A DNA stretch of 64,000 nt from Peteryoungia rhizophila (GTDB lineage Bacteria; Pseudomonadota; Alphaproteobacteria; Rhizobiales; Rhizobiaceae): NCBI RefSeq assembly GCF_004912145.1, contig NZ_STGT01000003.1:682001-746000 (forward strand), written 5' to 3'. Shown in pieces: positions 20,470 through 29,600 of the stretch. Numbering within the stretch: the stretch's first letter is position 1; each line of letters starts with the position of its first letter. The notes beneath the pieces are model-generated. The model saw nothing but the letters and a program-made list of their open reading frames with translations. It ran no database searches and had not been told where the DNA came from. Both the position numbers and the translations under genes were made by a program.

Positions 20470-21210
20470 ATGATGATCTCGTCGCGGGTCAGGCTCTTCC
20501 GCTTGACGAGCGCGCTGACGCTCATGCTCGCCTCCGGACTGGCGACCCTGCCGGCCCATGCGCTTTCAGATATCAAGGACATCACACCGCCATCCGCGGA
20601 CACATCCACTGACGCTGCCGAGCCGCTGCCCGGCGCCGAGCAGGATGTGATCGAGGATTCCATTCCCGTCATCCCGGATCCGGATCCGTTGATCAAGCGT
20701 GCGGAGCCGGAAGAGGTCGAGAGCGACGAACCGGAAACACCGCCGGCGGAGGTCATCTACGACATCGAGAAGGCGCCGGAACCCGTGCGCCGTATGCGCG
20801 AGCTTATCATCGAGGCCGCCAAGACCGGCGACATCTCGAAGCTCAAGCCCCTGATGAACCCGGGGCCGGACCAGACGAGCGTTCCGCTGCAGGATCCAGA
20901 GCAGGATCCGATCGATGCCCTGAAGGCGGTTTCGGGCGACAGCGACGGCATCGAAATCCTCGCCATCCTGCTCGACATCCTCTCGACCGGCTTCGTTCAA
21001 CTCGACCAGGGAACGGCGGAAGAGGCCTATGTGTGGCCCTATTTCGCCGGCAAGTCGCTCGGACTTCTGACCCCGCAGGAGAAGGTCGAACTGCTGCGCA
21101 TCGTCACGGCCGGCGACGTCGCCGAGATGCAGGAATATGGCAATTACAACTTCTTCCGCGTCGGGATCACCCCCGATGGCCGATGGAAGTTCCTCACCGT
21201 CGGCGACTGA
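20470..21210 (+). CDS. exported hypothetical protein with acidic Pro-rich linker
   Basis: The 246-residue protein starts with a signal peptide (about 1-31, ending TLPAHA). A low-complexity acidic, proline-rich stretch follows (about 33-95), then a compact domain from IEKAPEPVRRMRELIIEAAK to the end that contains YVWPYFAGKSLGLL and YNFFRVGITPDGRWKFLTVGD. It is probably periplasmic. The RBS GAGGGACAG stands just upstream. The ending VGITPDGRWKFLTVGD is the most conserved-looking part. The function is unknown. Confidence 0.78.
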   Translation: MMISSRVRLFRLTSALTLMLASGLATLPAHALSDIKDITPPSADTSTDAAEPLPGAEQDVIEDSIPVIPDPDPLIKRAEPEEVESDEPETPPAEVIYDIEKAPEPVRRMRELIIEAAKTGDISKLKPLMNPGPDQTSVPLQDPEQDPIDALKAVSGDSDGIEILAILLDILSTGFVQLDQGTAEEAYVWPYFAGKSLGLLTPQEKVELLRIVTAGDVAEMQEYGNYNFFRVGITPDGRWKFLTVGD

Positions 21211-21305
21211 TCAGCCTTGGAAACTGTGGGCTGTGATGCGGACTGCTTGTCGTCTAGACTGGTAGCGCCTAACTCCATGCGTAGCGCAACAGCCCGGTGA
21301 CCATC

Positions 21306-22139
21306 ATGCCTTCAGCCTTCCTGCCCGATCGTGCCTTCGTGAGAATTGCCGGTCCGGATGCGGAGCATTTTCTGCAGAACCTCATCACCACCGACCTCGG
21401 CGCACTCGCGGATAACGAGCTGCGGCCGGGCGCATTGCTGACGCCGCAGGGCAAGATTTTCTTCGACTTCCTGATTTCGCGCGATGAAGACGGATTCCTG
21501 ATCGACATCAGGGCCGATCAGCTGGAGGCCTTCATCAAGCGGATGACGATGTACAAGCTGCGCGCGCCGGTGACGATCGAACCGCAAGCGGAGGCGGGTG
21601 CAACTGTCACCTGGGATGGCACCGGCGACGGCGTCGTCGACCACCGATTCGCCCTGGCCGGCGCTCAGGTCCGGCGCCAACCGGGGCACATCGACGGCGC
21701 CGATGACCGGGAGGGATACGACGCACTTCGCATTTCTCATGGCGTGCCCGAATCGGGGCCCGACTACGCCCTACAGGACGCCTTTCCGCATGACGTCCTG
21801 TTCGACAAGTCCAGCGGCCTCTCCTTCCGCAAGGGCTGCTATGTCGGCCAGGAGGTCGTCTCGCGCATGCATCACCGCTCGACCGCGCGACGCCGCGTGG
21901 TGATCGTCTCGGCCGACACGGCCCTGCCCGAGAGCGGTACCGAGATTACCATCGGCGGCAAGCAGATCGGCGCGCTCGGCACGGTGGCCGGTGAGCGTGG
22001 GCTGGCGATTGTGCGGATCGACAAGGCCGGTGAGGCCATGAACGCTGGTGAAGCGATCCTCGCCGGTGAGGTGCCCGTTGCCCTTGCCCTTCCGGCCTGG
22101 AGCGGGCTCAGCTTCCCGACCGCTGCGGAGGAGGCGTGA
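21306..22139 (+). CDS. ygfZ: YgfZ/GcvT-like folate-binding protein
   Basis: The 277-residue protein shows the YgfZ family signature KGCYVGQEVVSRMHHR with its redox-relevant Cys, an N-terminal FVRIAGPDAEHFLQNLITTDL and GALLTPQGKIFFDF. In E. coli YgfZ helps maintain certain iron-sulphur enzymes and binds tetrahydrofolate. No strong Shine-Dalgarno is visible. A GTG nine bases earlier is possible. Its stop is one base before the HD gene, at the head of a tightly packed four-gene cluster. Confidence 0.9.
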   Translation: MPSAFLPDRAFVRIAGPDAEHFLQNLITTDLGALADNELRPGALLTPQGKIFFDFLISRDEDGFLIDIRADQLEAFIKRMTMYKLRAPVTIEPQAEAGATVTWDGTGDGVVDHRFALAGAQVRRQPGHIDGADDREGYDALRISHGVPESGPDYALQDAFPHDVLFDKSSGLSFRKGCYVGQEVVSRMHHRSTARRRVVIVSADTALPESGTEITIGGKQIGALGTVAGERGLAIVRIDKAGEAMNAGEAILAGEVPVALALPAWSGLSFPTAAEEA

Positions 22140-22140
22140 C

Positions 22141-22770
22141 ATGGGCGCTGCGGCTCCCGTTTCCGCCCGCGCCTGGCAGCGCATGCTCTCCGGTCGCCGG
22201 CTCGACCTGCTCGATCCCTCGCCGCTCGACGTGGAGATCACCGACATCGCGCACGGCCTTGCCCGTGTGGCGCGCTGGAACGGACAGACTTCGGGCGACC
22301 ACGCCTTCTCAGTCGCCCAGCACAGCCTGATCGTCGAGGATATCTTCCGGCGCTGCAATCCTAAGGCCACATCGGATGAACTGATGGTCGCGCTGCTGCA
22401 CGACGCACCGGAATATGTGATCGGCGACATGATCTCGCCCTTCAAGGCCGTTGTCGGCGGCGGCTACAAGTTGGTGGAGAAGCGGCTGGAGGCGGCGATC
22501 CATCTGCGCTTCGGCCTACCGGCGCATCCGAAGGCGGCCTTGAAAGACCTGATCAAGAAGGCCGACATGATCGCCGCCTATTTCGAGGCAACGGTGCTCG
22601 CTGGCTTTGCCGAGGCAGAAGCGCGCAAATTCTTCGGGCAGCCCAAGGGCTTCACCCGCGACAAGATTCTGATCGAGCCGCTGCCCGCCTATCAGGCGCA
22701 GGCGAAGTTTCTCGAACGCTTCGAGGAAGTCGAGGCTGACAGGCAATCGACGACCTGGGCACGCGCATGA
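22141..22770 (+). CDS. HD-domain phosphohydrolase (YfbR-like)
   Basis: The 209-residue protein has an HD domain with His in FSVAQHSLIV, the HD pair in ALLHDAPEYVIGD and a later KKADMIAAYFEA. This pattern is shared with YfbR-like 5'-nucleotidases. The exact substrate is not predictable. It begins one base after the ygfZ stop, and its own stop overlaps the following phosphatase start by four bases, so it is translationally coupled on both sides. Confidence 0.86.
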   Translation: MGAAAPVSARAWQRMLSGRRLDLLDPSPLDVEITDIAHGLARVARWNGQTSGDHAFSVAQHSLIVEDIFRRCNPKATSDELMVALLHDAPEYVIGDMISPFKAVVGGGYKLVEKRLEAAIHLRFGLPAHPKAALKDLIKKADMIAAYFEATVLAGFAEAEARKFFGQPKGFTRDKILIEPLPAYQAQAKFLERFEEVEADRQSTTWARA

Positions 22771-23303
22771 GCCTGATCGTCGTTTCGCCGCTCGCCCGCA
22801 TCGCCGAAATGGCCGTCCGCCACAAGGCGCGCGAGATGATCAGCCTGCTCGCAGCGAACCAGGATTTTCACCGGCCGGCAGTGATCGCGGCCGAGCGCCA
22901 CCTGAAGCTCGCCATGAACGACATCACCTTCGCCGGCACGGGTGACCTGATCGCGCCGCAGGAGGCCCATGTGGCCAAGATCATCGAGTTCGCACGAGCC
23001 TGGGACCAGACCTCTCCGCTCGTCGTGCATTGCTGGATGGGCGTTTCACGCTCGCCGGCGGCCGCGATGATCGCCAGCCTCGCCGTGGCACCCGATGACG
23101 ACGACGACGCTCTGGCCAAGCGGCTGCGCGAGGCCTCGCCATTTGCCACGCCGAACATCCGGCTCGTCGAGATCGGCGACGAGATGCTCGGGCGCGACGG
23201 GCGGTTCACAAAAGCGGTCAAGGCTCTTGGGCGTGGCGCCGATGCCGACGGCAACACGCCCTTCACCTTGCCCCTGCCTGCCCGCGAGCCCGCAGCGCCA
23301 TGA
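22767..23303 (+). CDS. tyrosine/dual-specificity protein phosphatase-like protein
   Basis: The 178-residue protein carries the phosphatase P-loop CX5R as HCWMGVSRSP, with nucleophile Cys89 and Arg95. The general acid is not obvious by eye. The acid run DDDDDAL follows the P-loop helix. It overlaps both neighbours by four bases (ATGA). Inference: a small cytosolic phosphatase of unknown substrate, made in fixed proportion with the HD protein and the NUDIX-like regulator. Confidence 0.85.
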   Translation: MSLIVVSPLARIAEMAVRHKAREMISLLAANQDFHRPAVIAAERHLKLAMNDITFAGTGDLIAPQEAHVAKIIEFARAWDQTSPLVVHCWMGVSRSPAAAMIASLAVAPDDDDDALAKRLREASPFATPNIRLVEIGDEMLGRDGRFTKAVKALGRGADADGNTPFTLPLPAREPAAP

Positions 23304-24268
23304 CGGCACCGGCGGAGATCGAGATCGGCCTCAACGCTGCGATCGTCGCGATCAGTGCCCGTACGCCGCGCCTGCTCGTCGTCGGCGAGGATGGCGACGC
23401 GCTCGATGCCTTGCCCTTCGGCCCCTTCGATCCGAACCGGCACCGGACCATGGAAATGTCGCTGCGCCATACCGTCGAGGCGCAGACCGCGCTGGAGCTC
23501 GGCTATATCGAACAGCTCTACACCTTCGGCGACCGTGGCCGCCACAAGATGCCCGGCGATCAGGGTCCGCATGTCGTCTCGGTCGGTTATCTGGCTTTGA
23601 CACGACTCGACAGCGACCGCGATGCGAAGCTGGAGCTTTCTGGTGCCCGTTGGCGGGATTGGTATGGCTATCTGCCTTGGGAAGACTGGCGGCAGGGGCG
23701 CCCGGCGCTGCTCGACGGGGCCATCCTGCCGGCGCTCCATATCTGGGCCGATCAAGCACCTTCGCCGGCCTCCGCCTCGCGCCGCTCGCGTCTGAAACTC
23801 GCCTTCGGCCTCGACGACTTCCCCTTCGACGAAGAGCGCGTGCTCGAGCGGTACGAACTGCTCTACGAGGCCGGGCTCGTCGAGGAGGCAGTCCAGGACG
23901 GTCGGACCGAGCGATTCCGGACGATGATTGCGCTCGGCCGACCGATGCGGCACGACCATCGGCGGATCGCAGCAACCGCACTCGCGCGGCTACGCAGCAA
24001 GATCAAGTATCGCCCCGTGATCTTCGAGCTCATGTCGCCGGAATTCACGCTGACCGACCTGCAAGGGACTGTGGAGGCGATTGCCGGTCGGCATGTGCAC
24101 AAGCAAAATTTTCGGCGCCTCGTCGATGGTGCGGAACTCGTCGAGCCGACCGGCTCGACCGAGGCCGCGACGGGTGGGCGCCCCGCCGCTCTCTTCCGGT
24201 TTCGCCGCAAGGTGCTCGAAGAACGTCCTGCCCCCGGCCTAAAGGTTGGTGGGCGTACCAGCGGTTGA
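23300..24268 (+). CDS. nadQ: NUDIX-like transcriptional regulator, NrtR/NadQ type
   Basis: The 322-residue protein has an N-terminal NUDIX-fold half (IEIGLNAAIVAISARTPRLLVVG, LRHTVEAQTALELGYIEQLYTFGD). The NUDIX catalytic box is degenerate, lacking REXXEE, so it should bind rather than hydrolyse nucleotides. The C-terminal half is a winged helix with EFTLTDLQGTVEAIAGRHVH and KQNFRRLVD. This architecture is that of NrtR-like repressors, and the alphaproteobacterial form known as NadQ represses nadABC. nadABC begins about 5 kb away with a perfect inverted repeat at 29388-29410. The NadQ name is an inference from architecture and context. Confidence 0.75.
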   Translation: MTAPAEIEIGLNAAIVAISARTPRLLVVGEDGDALDALPFGPFDPNRHRTMEMSLRHTVEAQTALELGYIEQLYTFGDRGRHKMPGDQGPHVVSVGYLALTRLDSDRDAKLELSGARWRDWYGYLPWEDWRQGRPALLDGAILPALHIWADQAPSPASASRRSRLKLAFGLDDFPFDEERVLERYELLYEAGLVEEAVQDGRTERFRTMIALGRPMRHDHRRIAATALARLRSKIKYRPVIFELMSPEFTLTDLQGTVEAIAGRHVHKQNFRRLVDGAELVEPTGSTEAATGGRPAALFRFRRKVLEERPAPGLKVGGRTSG

Positions 24269-24326
24269 CCTCTTCCCGACCTGCTCCATCTAGCCCTTGA
24301 GACCAACAGTCAGGGAGCATGACGGC

Positions 24327-25217
24327 ATGGAATTCGAGACGAATGAGGCGATCCTCGCGACACAGGCGGCTTTGGCACAGGCGAGCCAGCTCGCCGTCCA
24401 ATATTCCTTCTCGATTGTCGGGGCTCTCTTTCTTCTCTTCATCGGCTGGTGGCTGGCAGCCCTGCTCAGCCGCTGGACCCATACTGGCTTGAGCAGGATT
24501 CGCGGCATCGACGAGACGCTCGCGCGCTTCTTTGCCACCGTCGTACGCTATGGCGCCCTCATTCTCGTCTTCGTGACTGTGCTCGGCCAGTTCGGCGTGC
24601 AGACCGCCTCCATCATCGCGGCGCTGGGTGCTGCGGGCCTCGCGATCGGGCTCGCACTGCAGGGAACCCTGCAGAACATCGCCGCTGGCATCATGCTTCT
24701 GGTGCTGCGGCCGTTCCGGGTCGGCGAATACATCGATACCGGGAATATCTCGGGCACGATCGTCGAAATCGGCCTCTTTGCCACCGAACTCAAGACACCT
24801 GACGGCCTTTACCGACTGGCACCCAACTCGACGCTCTGGAATGTGCCGATCACCAATTTCAGCCGGCTGCCGACACGTCGTTTCGAGCTGAAGGTCGGTA
24901 TCGGCTATGAGGACGACATCGATCTGGCCGAGAAGATCATGCGCGATCATGCCGAGGCCGATTCGCGCGTTCTCAAGGATCCTGCCATTTCCACTCATGT
25001 CGATCAGCTGGGCGACAGCGCGGTGGTGATCACGCTCTGGTACTGGACGGCGGCCTCGAACTTCTGGCCGACGTCACGCGAGATGATCAAGAAGGTGAAG
25101 AAGTCCTTCGACGAGAACGGGATTTCCATCCCGTTCCCGCAGGTGACCTATCACGGCACGCCGCAAATGGTCGCCCTGCCCGAACGCTTCGTCGACGCTC
25201 GGGCGAAGGAAGCCTGA
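24327..25217 (+). CDS. mscS: MscS-family mechanosensitive channel
   Basis: The 296-residue inner-membrane protein has three helices. The pore helix TM3 shows the Gly/Ala pattern SIIAALGAAGLAIGLALQG followed by LQNIAAGIMLLVLRPFRVGEYI, then the cytosolic beta domain (TIVEIGLFATELKTPDG) and ends FPQVTYHG. It is the minimal MscS type, opening on membrane tension during osmotic downshock. The start MEFETNEAIL is supported by GGAG nine bases upstream. Confidence 0.95.
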   Translation: MEFETNEAILATQAALAQASQLAVQYSFSIVGALFLLFIGWWLAALLSRWTHTGLSRIRGIDETLARFFATVVRYGALILVFVTVLGQFGVQTASIIAALGAAGLAIGLALQGTLQNIAAGIMLLVLRPFRVGEYIDTGNISGTIVEIGLFATELKTPDGLYRLAPNSTLWNVPITNFSRLPTRRFELKVGIGYEDDIDLAEKIMRDHAEADSRVLKDPAISTHVDQLGDSAVVITLWYWTAASNFWPTSREMIKKVKKSFDENGISIPFPQVTYHGTPQMVALPERFVDARAKEA

Positions 25218-25275
25218 GCCACGGCCGCCGCCACAGCCGTCGCTCAAGATTGAGGGTAGAGGAGAGGCAACAGGG

Positions 25276-25524
25276 TCAGCTCTTCGGCTGCGTCTGTCCC
25301 GTCTTTTCCAGATGTCTGTCGATGATGCGCTGCATTTCGGCGAGAACCGCGAGGACGCAGACCGTGTCGTCTTCGGTCATCGCAGGCCCGGCTTCCGCGG
25401 AAGTGGAAAGCCCTGCCTCGCGTTCCGCAAGGTCAACCGCAGCACTGGACCGCGATTTTGAAGCATTCACGATTGAAGTTCTTTCATCGCTCACGCTATC
25501 TGGCGACAAAGTCATCGTCGGCAT
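25276..25524 (-). CDS. small hypothetical protein (82 aa)
   Basis: Beginning MPTMTLSPDSVSDERTS, the 82-residue product has a polar N-terminal half and a C-terminal helix DTVCVLAVLAEMQRIIDRHL. GGGGG stands five bases before the chosen Met. It lies alone in the spacer between mscS and nadC and converges with mscS. There is no recognised family. The codon use is ordinary but the case is modest. Confidence 0.45.
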   Translation of the reverse strand: MPTMTLSPDSVSDERTSIVNASKSRSSAAVDLAEREAGLSTSAEAGPAMTEDDTVCVLAVLAEMQRIIDRHLEKTGQTQPKS

Positions 25525-25662
25525 GCAAACCCCCACGCTTTACGTATCAACGCCCAGATTTCGCACCCTGATACCCGCCCGAAACCTTGATCACCGGGGT
25601 ATGAGATTCGAAATTCACGGTCAAAAACCAGGAATCAGGGGTAATAAGTAGCGAAGCATCTG

Positions 25663-25695
25663 CTGATATAGGGCCAACTTATTGACTTATATCAG
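25663..25695. promoter_or_regulatory. inverted repeat CTGATATA/TATATCAG
   Basis: Perfect 8-bp arms at 25663-25670 and 25688-25695 frame a 17-base A+T-rich spacer, between the 3' end of nadC and the small ORF at 25276-25524. There is no U-tract, so a simple terminator is unlikely. It could be an operator for the minus-strand small gene (about 140 bases upstream of its start). Confidence 0.35.
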
Positions 25696-25761
25696 TTTTC
25701 AGGAACGTTGATGGTGCCTGGGTCTGCTGCAGTGCAAAGCTAGGTGCAGATTTTGTCCGAC

Positions 25762-26667
25762 TTATCCGATCACGACATCGAGACCGATGTCCAAAGTCGG
25801 GGCCGCCATGGTGATTTTCGATGTCGAGATGTAGTCGACACCGGTCTCTCCAATCGCCCGGATGGTCTGGATGTTGACGTTGCCAGACGCCTCCAGCACG
25901 ACGCGGCGGACATCCGATGCATAGCCCTCCACGGTCAACTCATGATGCTGCCGATTGATCGCGACGGCTTCGCGCAGTTGGTCTGGACCCATGTTGTCGA
26001 GCAGGATGACGTCTGGCCGTGCCGTCAGCGCCTCGCGCATCTGGTCGAGGCCATCGACCTCCAGCTCGATCTTCACGAGATGACCGGCATAGGCGCGGGC
26101 CGCATGGACCGCGGACGCCACGCCGCCGGAAACCGCGATGTGATTGTCCTTGATCAGGATCGCATCATCCAGCCCGAAGCGGTGGTTGGAGCCACCACCC
26201 AGCCGTACGGCATATTTCTCGACCGCCCTCAGACCCGGCAGGGTCTTGCGGGTGCAGGTGACGCGCGCATTCGTATGGGCGATCTCAGCGGCGAAACGCG
26301 CCGTGTAAGATGTGACGCCGGAGAGATGCATGAGGAAATTCAAGGCCACGCGCTCGGCCGACAGCACCGAACGGGCATTGCCGGAGACGCGGGCGATCGC
26401 CTGCCCGGGGGAGACGGCGTCACCATCCCTTACAAGCGCTTCGAAGCGGACAGAAGGATCGACCAGACGAAAGGCGGCCTCGGCGAGCGGCAATCCGGCG
26501 ACCACGCCTTGCTCGCGGCTGTTGAGCTCTGCCGTCGCCGTCTTCTCCGAGCCGATCGTCGCATAGGTGGTGATGTCGCCGGCGCGGCCGAGATCTTCCA
26601 GCAGGGCGTTGCGGACGAGATCCTCGATCATCAGCGGCGAGAGTTGCGGGCGCAGGCTCTTGGTCAT
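25762..26667 (-). CDS. nadC: nicotinate-nucleotide pyrophosphorylase (quinolinate phosphoribosyltransferase)
   Basis: Last step of the operon's quinolinate pathway: quinolinate plus PRPP gives nicotinate mononucleotide and CO2. The 301-residue protein shows EDLGRAGDITT, SAERVALNFLMHLSGV, ARVTCTRKTLPGLRAVEKYAVRLGGGSNHR and LIKDNHI, all diagnostic of NadC. The start MTKSLRPQ has GGAG nine bases upstream. Another Met two codons earlier is too close to that site. It follows nadB by about a dozen bases. Confidence 0.96.
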   Translation of the reverse strand: MTKSLRPQLSPLMIEDLVRNALLEDLGRAGDITTYATIGSEKTATAELNSREQGVVAGLPLAEAAFRLVDPSVRFEALVRDGDAVSPGQAIARVSGNARSVLSAERVALNFLMHLSGVTSYTARFAAEIAHTNARVTCTRKTLPGLRAVEKYAVRLGGGSNHRFGLDDAILIKDNHIAVSGGVASAVHAARAYAGHLVKIELEVDGLDQMREALTARPDVILLDNMGPDQLREAVAINRQHHELTVEGYASDVRRVVLEASGNVNIQTIRAIGETGVDYISTSKITMAAPTLDIGLDVVIG

Positions 26668-26680
26668 CGGCATGTTCTCC

Positions 26681-28273
26681 TCAGCCGGCCAGTTCGGCGG
26701 CGATGCGGTTCGCTTCCTTGAGCGTCAGGTACGTGCGGTGGCGAAGTGCTTCCTGCGGCACCGGGAAATCGGCACGCATATGGGCCCCGCGACTTTCGGT
26801 GCGAAGATAGGCGCCGACGGCGATCAGCTTGGCGGTTGCCGTGATGTTGGAGAAGCGCACGCGCGGACGCTTGCGCTCCAGCCCGACCAGTTCGCGGATC
26901 AGAACCTTGAGGCCCGCCTCGTCGCGGATGACGCCGGCATGGGCGCTCATCAGACCGCGGAGCGTCGCCATTTCGGGACTGTCCTCCACTGTGACGAGGT
27001 CGTCGTTTTCGCCGGCCGTCTCCCCCCATTCGTAGAGGGCGGATTCCGGCAGCATGCCCTTGATCGAATCGGCGATACGCCCGGCAAAGACGACAGCTTC
27101 CAAAAGCGAGTTGGAGGCGAGCCGGTTGGCGCCGTGCACACCACTGGACGTCACTTCGCCTGCGGCCCAGAGCCCGTCGAGCGAAGTGCGGCCATCGGCA
27201 TCCACGAGCACGCCGCCCATGTGGTAGTGCACCGCCGGCACGACCGGGATGGCTTGCGTGACAGGGTCGATGCCCGCCGCGATGCAGGAGGCATACACGG
27301 TCGGGAAGCGTGTGGCGAAATCCTTGCCGATCGCCTTGGTGCAATCGAGAAAGGCGCCGCGACCGGCCGCCACTTCGGCAAAGACACCGCGCGCGACGAT
27401 GTCACGGGGGGCGAGTTCAGCATCGGCATGCAGGTCGGTCATGAAACGATGGCCGGCCCTGTTGACGAGAACCGCGCCGTCGCCTCGCAGGGCTTCGGTC
27501 GCCAGCGGCGCCGGATCCTGACCGATGTCGATGGCAGTCGGGTGAAACTGAACGAATTCCGGATCGGCGATCACGGCGCCTGCCTTGGCGGCCATGCCGA
27601 CGCCGGTCCCGCGCGCTTCGGCGGGATTGGTGGTCACCTGGTAGAGATGACCGACGCCACCGGAGCAGAGAACGACGGCGCGGGCCGGAAAGGCCACGCG
27701 CTTCTTCGACTGGCCGGCATCGGGTCGGGCAATGACGCCGGACACGAAGCGGCCTTCGGCGATCAGTTCCTCGACGACATAGCCTTCCATCACCCGGATC
27801 GACGGCGTGCGGCGCACGGCCGAAATCAGCGCCTCCATGATCGCGCCACCTGCGCGGTCGCCCGCGACGCGGACGATGCGCCGCTCGGAATGGGCAGCCT
27901 CCCTCGAGAGAAGAAGATGGCCTTCGAGATCTCGATCGAATGGCACGCCATAGGCAAGCAGATCATGAACGCGATCCGGCCCTTCCGAGATCATCAGCCG
28001 CGCCATCTTCTCCTCGACCAGCCCGGCACCGGCAACAACCGTGTCGGCCAAATGTTTGTCGAAGCTGTCGCCGGGGCTCATGGCAGCGGCGATGCCGCCT
28101 TGCGCCCAGGCCGAGGACGCGCCCTGCCCGATCGGGGCAGCGGCGAGGATCGTCACGGGACGCGGCGCGAGCTTCAACGCGCAGAAGAGGCCGGCGAGAC
28201 CGCCTCCGACAACAACGATGTCGTCGATGCCCTGCCAGGATTGCGGCCGCATGGATTCGATGTTGGTCGCCAT
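26681..28273 (-). CDS. nadB: L-aspartate oxidase
   Basis: FAD enzyme that oxidises aspartate to iminoaspartate, the substrate of NadA. The 530 residues include the FAD-binding [18 protein letters not shown], a flavoprotein region [39 protein letters not shown] and [24 protein letters not shown], the usual succinate-dehydrogenase-like order. The length is normal. It is the middle gene of nadA-nadB-nadC. Confidence 0.97.
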   Translation of the reverse strand: MATNIESMRPQSWQGIDDIVVVGGGLAGLFCALKLAPRPVTILAAAPIGQGASSAWAQGGIAAAMSPGDSFDKHLADTVVAGAGLVEEKMARLMISEGPDRVHDLLAYGVPFDRDLEGHLLLSREAAHSERRIVRVAGDRAGGAIMEALISAVRRTPSIRVMEGYVVEELIAEGRFVSGVIARPDAGQSKKRVAFPARAVVLCSGGVGHLYQVTTNPAEARGTGVGMAAKAGAVIADPEFVQFHPTAIDIGQDPAPLATEALRGDGAVLVNRAGHRFMTDLHADAELAPRDIVARGVFAEVAAGRGAFLDCTKAIGKDFATRFPTVYASCIAAGIDPVTQAIPVVPAVHYHMGGVLVDADGRTSLDGLWAAGEVTSSGVHGANRLASNSLLEAVVFAGRIADSIKGMLPESALYEWGETAGENDDLVTVEDSPEMATLRGLMSAHAGVIRDEAGLKVLIRELVGLERKRPRVRFSNITATAKLIAVGAYLRTESRGAHMRADFPVPQEALRHRTYLTLKEANRIAAELAG

Positions 28274-28299
28274 TCAGCCCTCCCCGGCCGGCCGGTATT

Positions 28300-29370
28300 T
28301 CAATTCTTCAGATTGATCATCCGCTCGACCGCAAGCCGCGCGCGGTCTGCGATCGCCGGATCGACCGTCACTTCCTCCGTCATGAAGAGCAGGCTGTCGA
28401 GGATCTTCGGCAGGGTGATGCGCTTCATGTGCGGACAGAGGTTGCACGGCTTGACGAAATCGACCTCCGGCAGCTCGACCTGGATATTGGAGGCCATGGA
28501 GCATTCGGTGACGAGCAGCACGCGGGCCGGCCGATTCGTCTTGACGTAGTCGATCATGCCCTTCGTCGAGCCGGCAAAGTCGGAGACCGCAAGCACGCTC
28601 GGATGGCATTCGGGATGCGCAACGATCTCGATGCGCGGGTCGGCCTTCTTGTATTCCAAGAGTTCGTCGGCCGTGAAGCGCTCGTGCACCTCGCAATGGC
28701 CTTTCCAGGTCAGGATCTTCTTGTGCGTCTGATTGGCGACGTTCATCGCCAGATATTCGTCGGGGATGCAGAGCACGGTGTCGCTGTCGAAGCTGTTGAC
28801 CACATCGACGGCATTGGCCGAAGTGCAGCAGATATCCGTCTCTGCCTTCACATCGGCGGAGGTATTCACATAGGTGACGACGGGCACGCCGGGATAGCGC
28901 TCGCGCAGCAGGCGGACATCGGCGCCGGTGATCGATTCCGACAGCGAGCAACCTGCGCGGCCGTCGGGGATCAGGACCGTCTTTTGCGGGTTGAGCAGCT
29001 TCGAAGTCTCGGCCATGAAATGAACGCCGCATTGGACGATGATCTCGGCATCGACGCTGACGGCATCGCGAGCAAGCTGCAGCGAATCACCCTTGATGTC
29101 GGCGACGCAGTGGAAAATCTCCGGCGTCTGGTAGTTGTGGGCGAGAATGACGGCGCCGCGTTCCTTTTTCAGCCGGTTGATGGCGTGGATGTAGGGTGCA
29201 AAGATCGGCCATTCGATCGCCGGGATGAAATCGCGGACGCGCTCGTAGAGGTGCTCGGTCTCCTTCGCCACGGCGGGCGAATAGGTCAGATCCGGGCGTT
29301 CCCAGACGCCGAAACGCTCGGCTGCGGTGCGGATCGCGGGGCGGGTTTGCGGCAGGTGCTGCGCTTCCAT
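28300..29370 (-). CDS. nadA: quinolinate synthase
   Basis: Iron-sulphur enzyme that condenses iminoaspartate and dihydroxyacetone phosphate to quinolinate. The 356-residue protein has [49 protein letters not shown] and [12 protein letters not shown], giving the [4Fe-4S] cysteines. The start MEAQHLPQ is chosen because GGAGGAG ends six bases upstream. Two upstream in-frame Mets lie on or before that site. It is the first gene of the operon, with a 23-bp palindromic operator candidate 17 bases upstream. Confidence 0.96.
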   Translation of the reverse strand: MEAQHLPQTRPAIRTAAERFGVWERPDLTYSPAVAKETEHLYERVRDFIPAIEWPIFAPYIHAINRLKKERGAVILAHNYQTPEIFHCVADIKGDSLQLARDAVSVDAEIIVQCGVHFMAETSKLLNPQKTVLIPDGRAGCSLSESITGADVRLLRERYPGVPVVTYVNTSADVKAETDICCTSANAVDVVNSFDSDTVLCIPDEYLAMNVANQTHKKILTWKGHCEVHERFTADELLEYKKADPRIEIVAHPECHPSVLAVSDFAGSTKGMIDYVKTNRPARVLLVTECSMASNIQVELPEVDFVKPCNLCPHMKRITLPKILDSLLFMTEEVTVDPAIADRARLAVERMINLKN

Positions 29371-29387
29371 GGCCATCTCCTCCATTG

Positions 29388-29410
29388 ATTATGCTCAATT
29401 CGAGCATAAT
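29388..29410. promoter_or_regulatory. nadABC operator candidate
   Basis: ATTATGCTC (29388-29396) and GAGCATAAT (29402-29410) form a perfect 9-bp inverted repeat with a 5-base spacer, directly before the nadA ribosome site. On the minus strand the repeat contains TATTAT, which could serve as the -10 element, so a bound repressor would block transcription. A NadQ-like regulator is encoded at 23300-24268. Confidence 0.7.
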
Positions 29411-29600
29411 AAGCGCCAAAGAAAACCGGCGGCTGCCGGTAGAGTCGATGTAGAAATTTTCAGGGCTGATTGCAAGGAAGGTTTTCAGAGATCTCACCGC
29501 TCGCGCCACCCGCACTGGTCGCGCCGTGATGCAGAACGCTTTCCCTGGCCGAGAAAAGCGTTAGTTTGTGCGCTCCTTCCGCAAGGTGCTGTGAGGCCAT

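Noticed and set aside
26567..28549. A 660-codon plus-strand ORF opposite nadB
   Set aside because: This is antisense to nadB, nadC and nadA, and composition alone keeps it open in GC-rich DNA.
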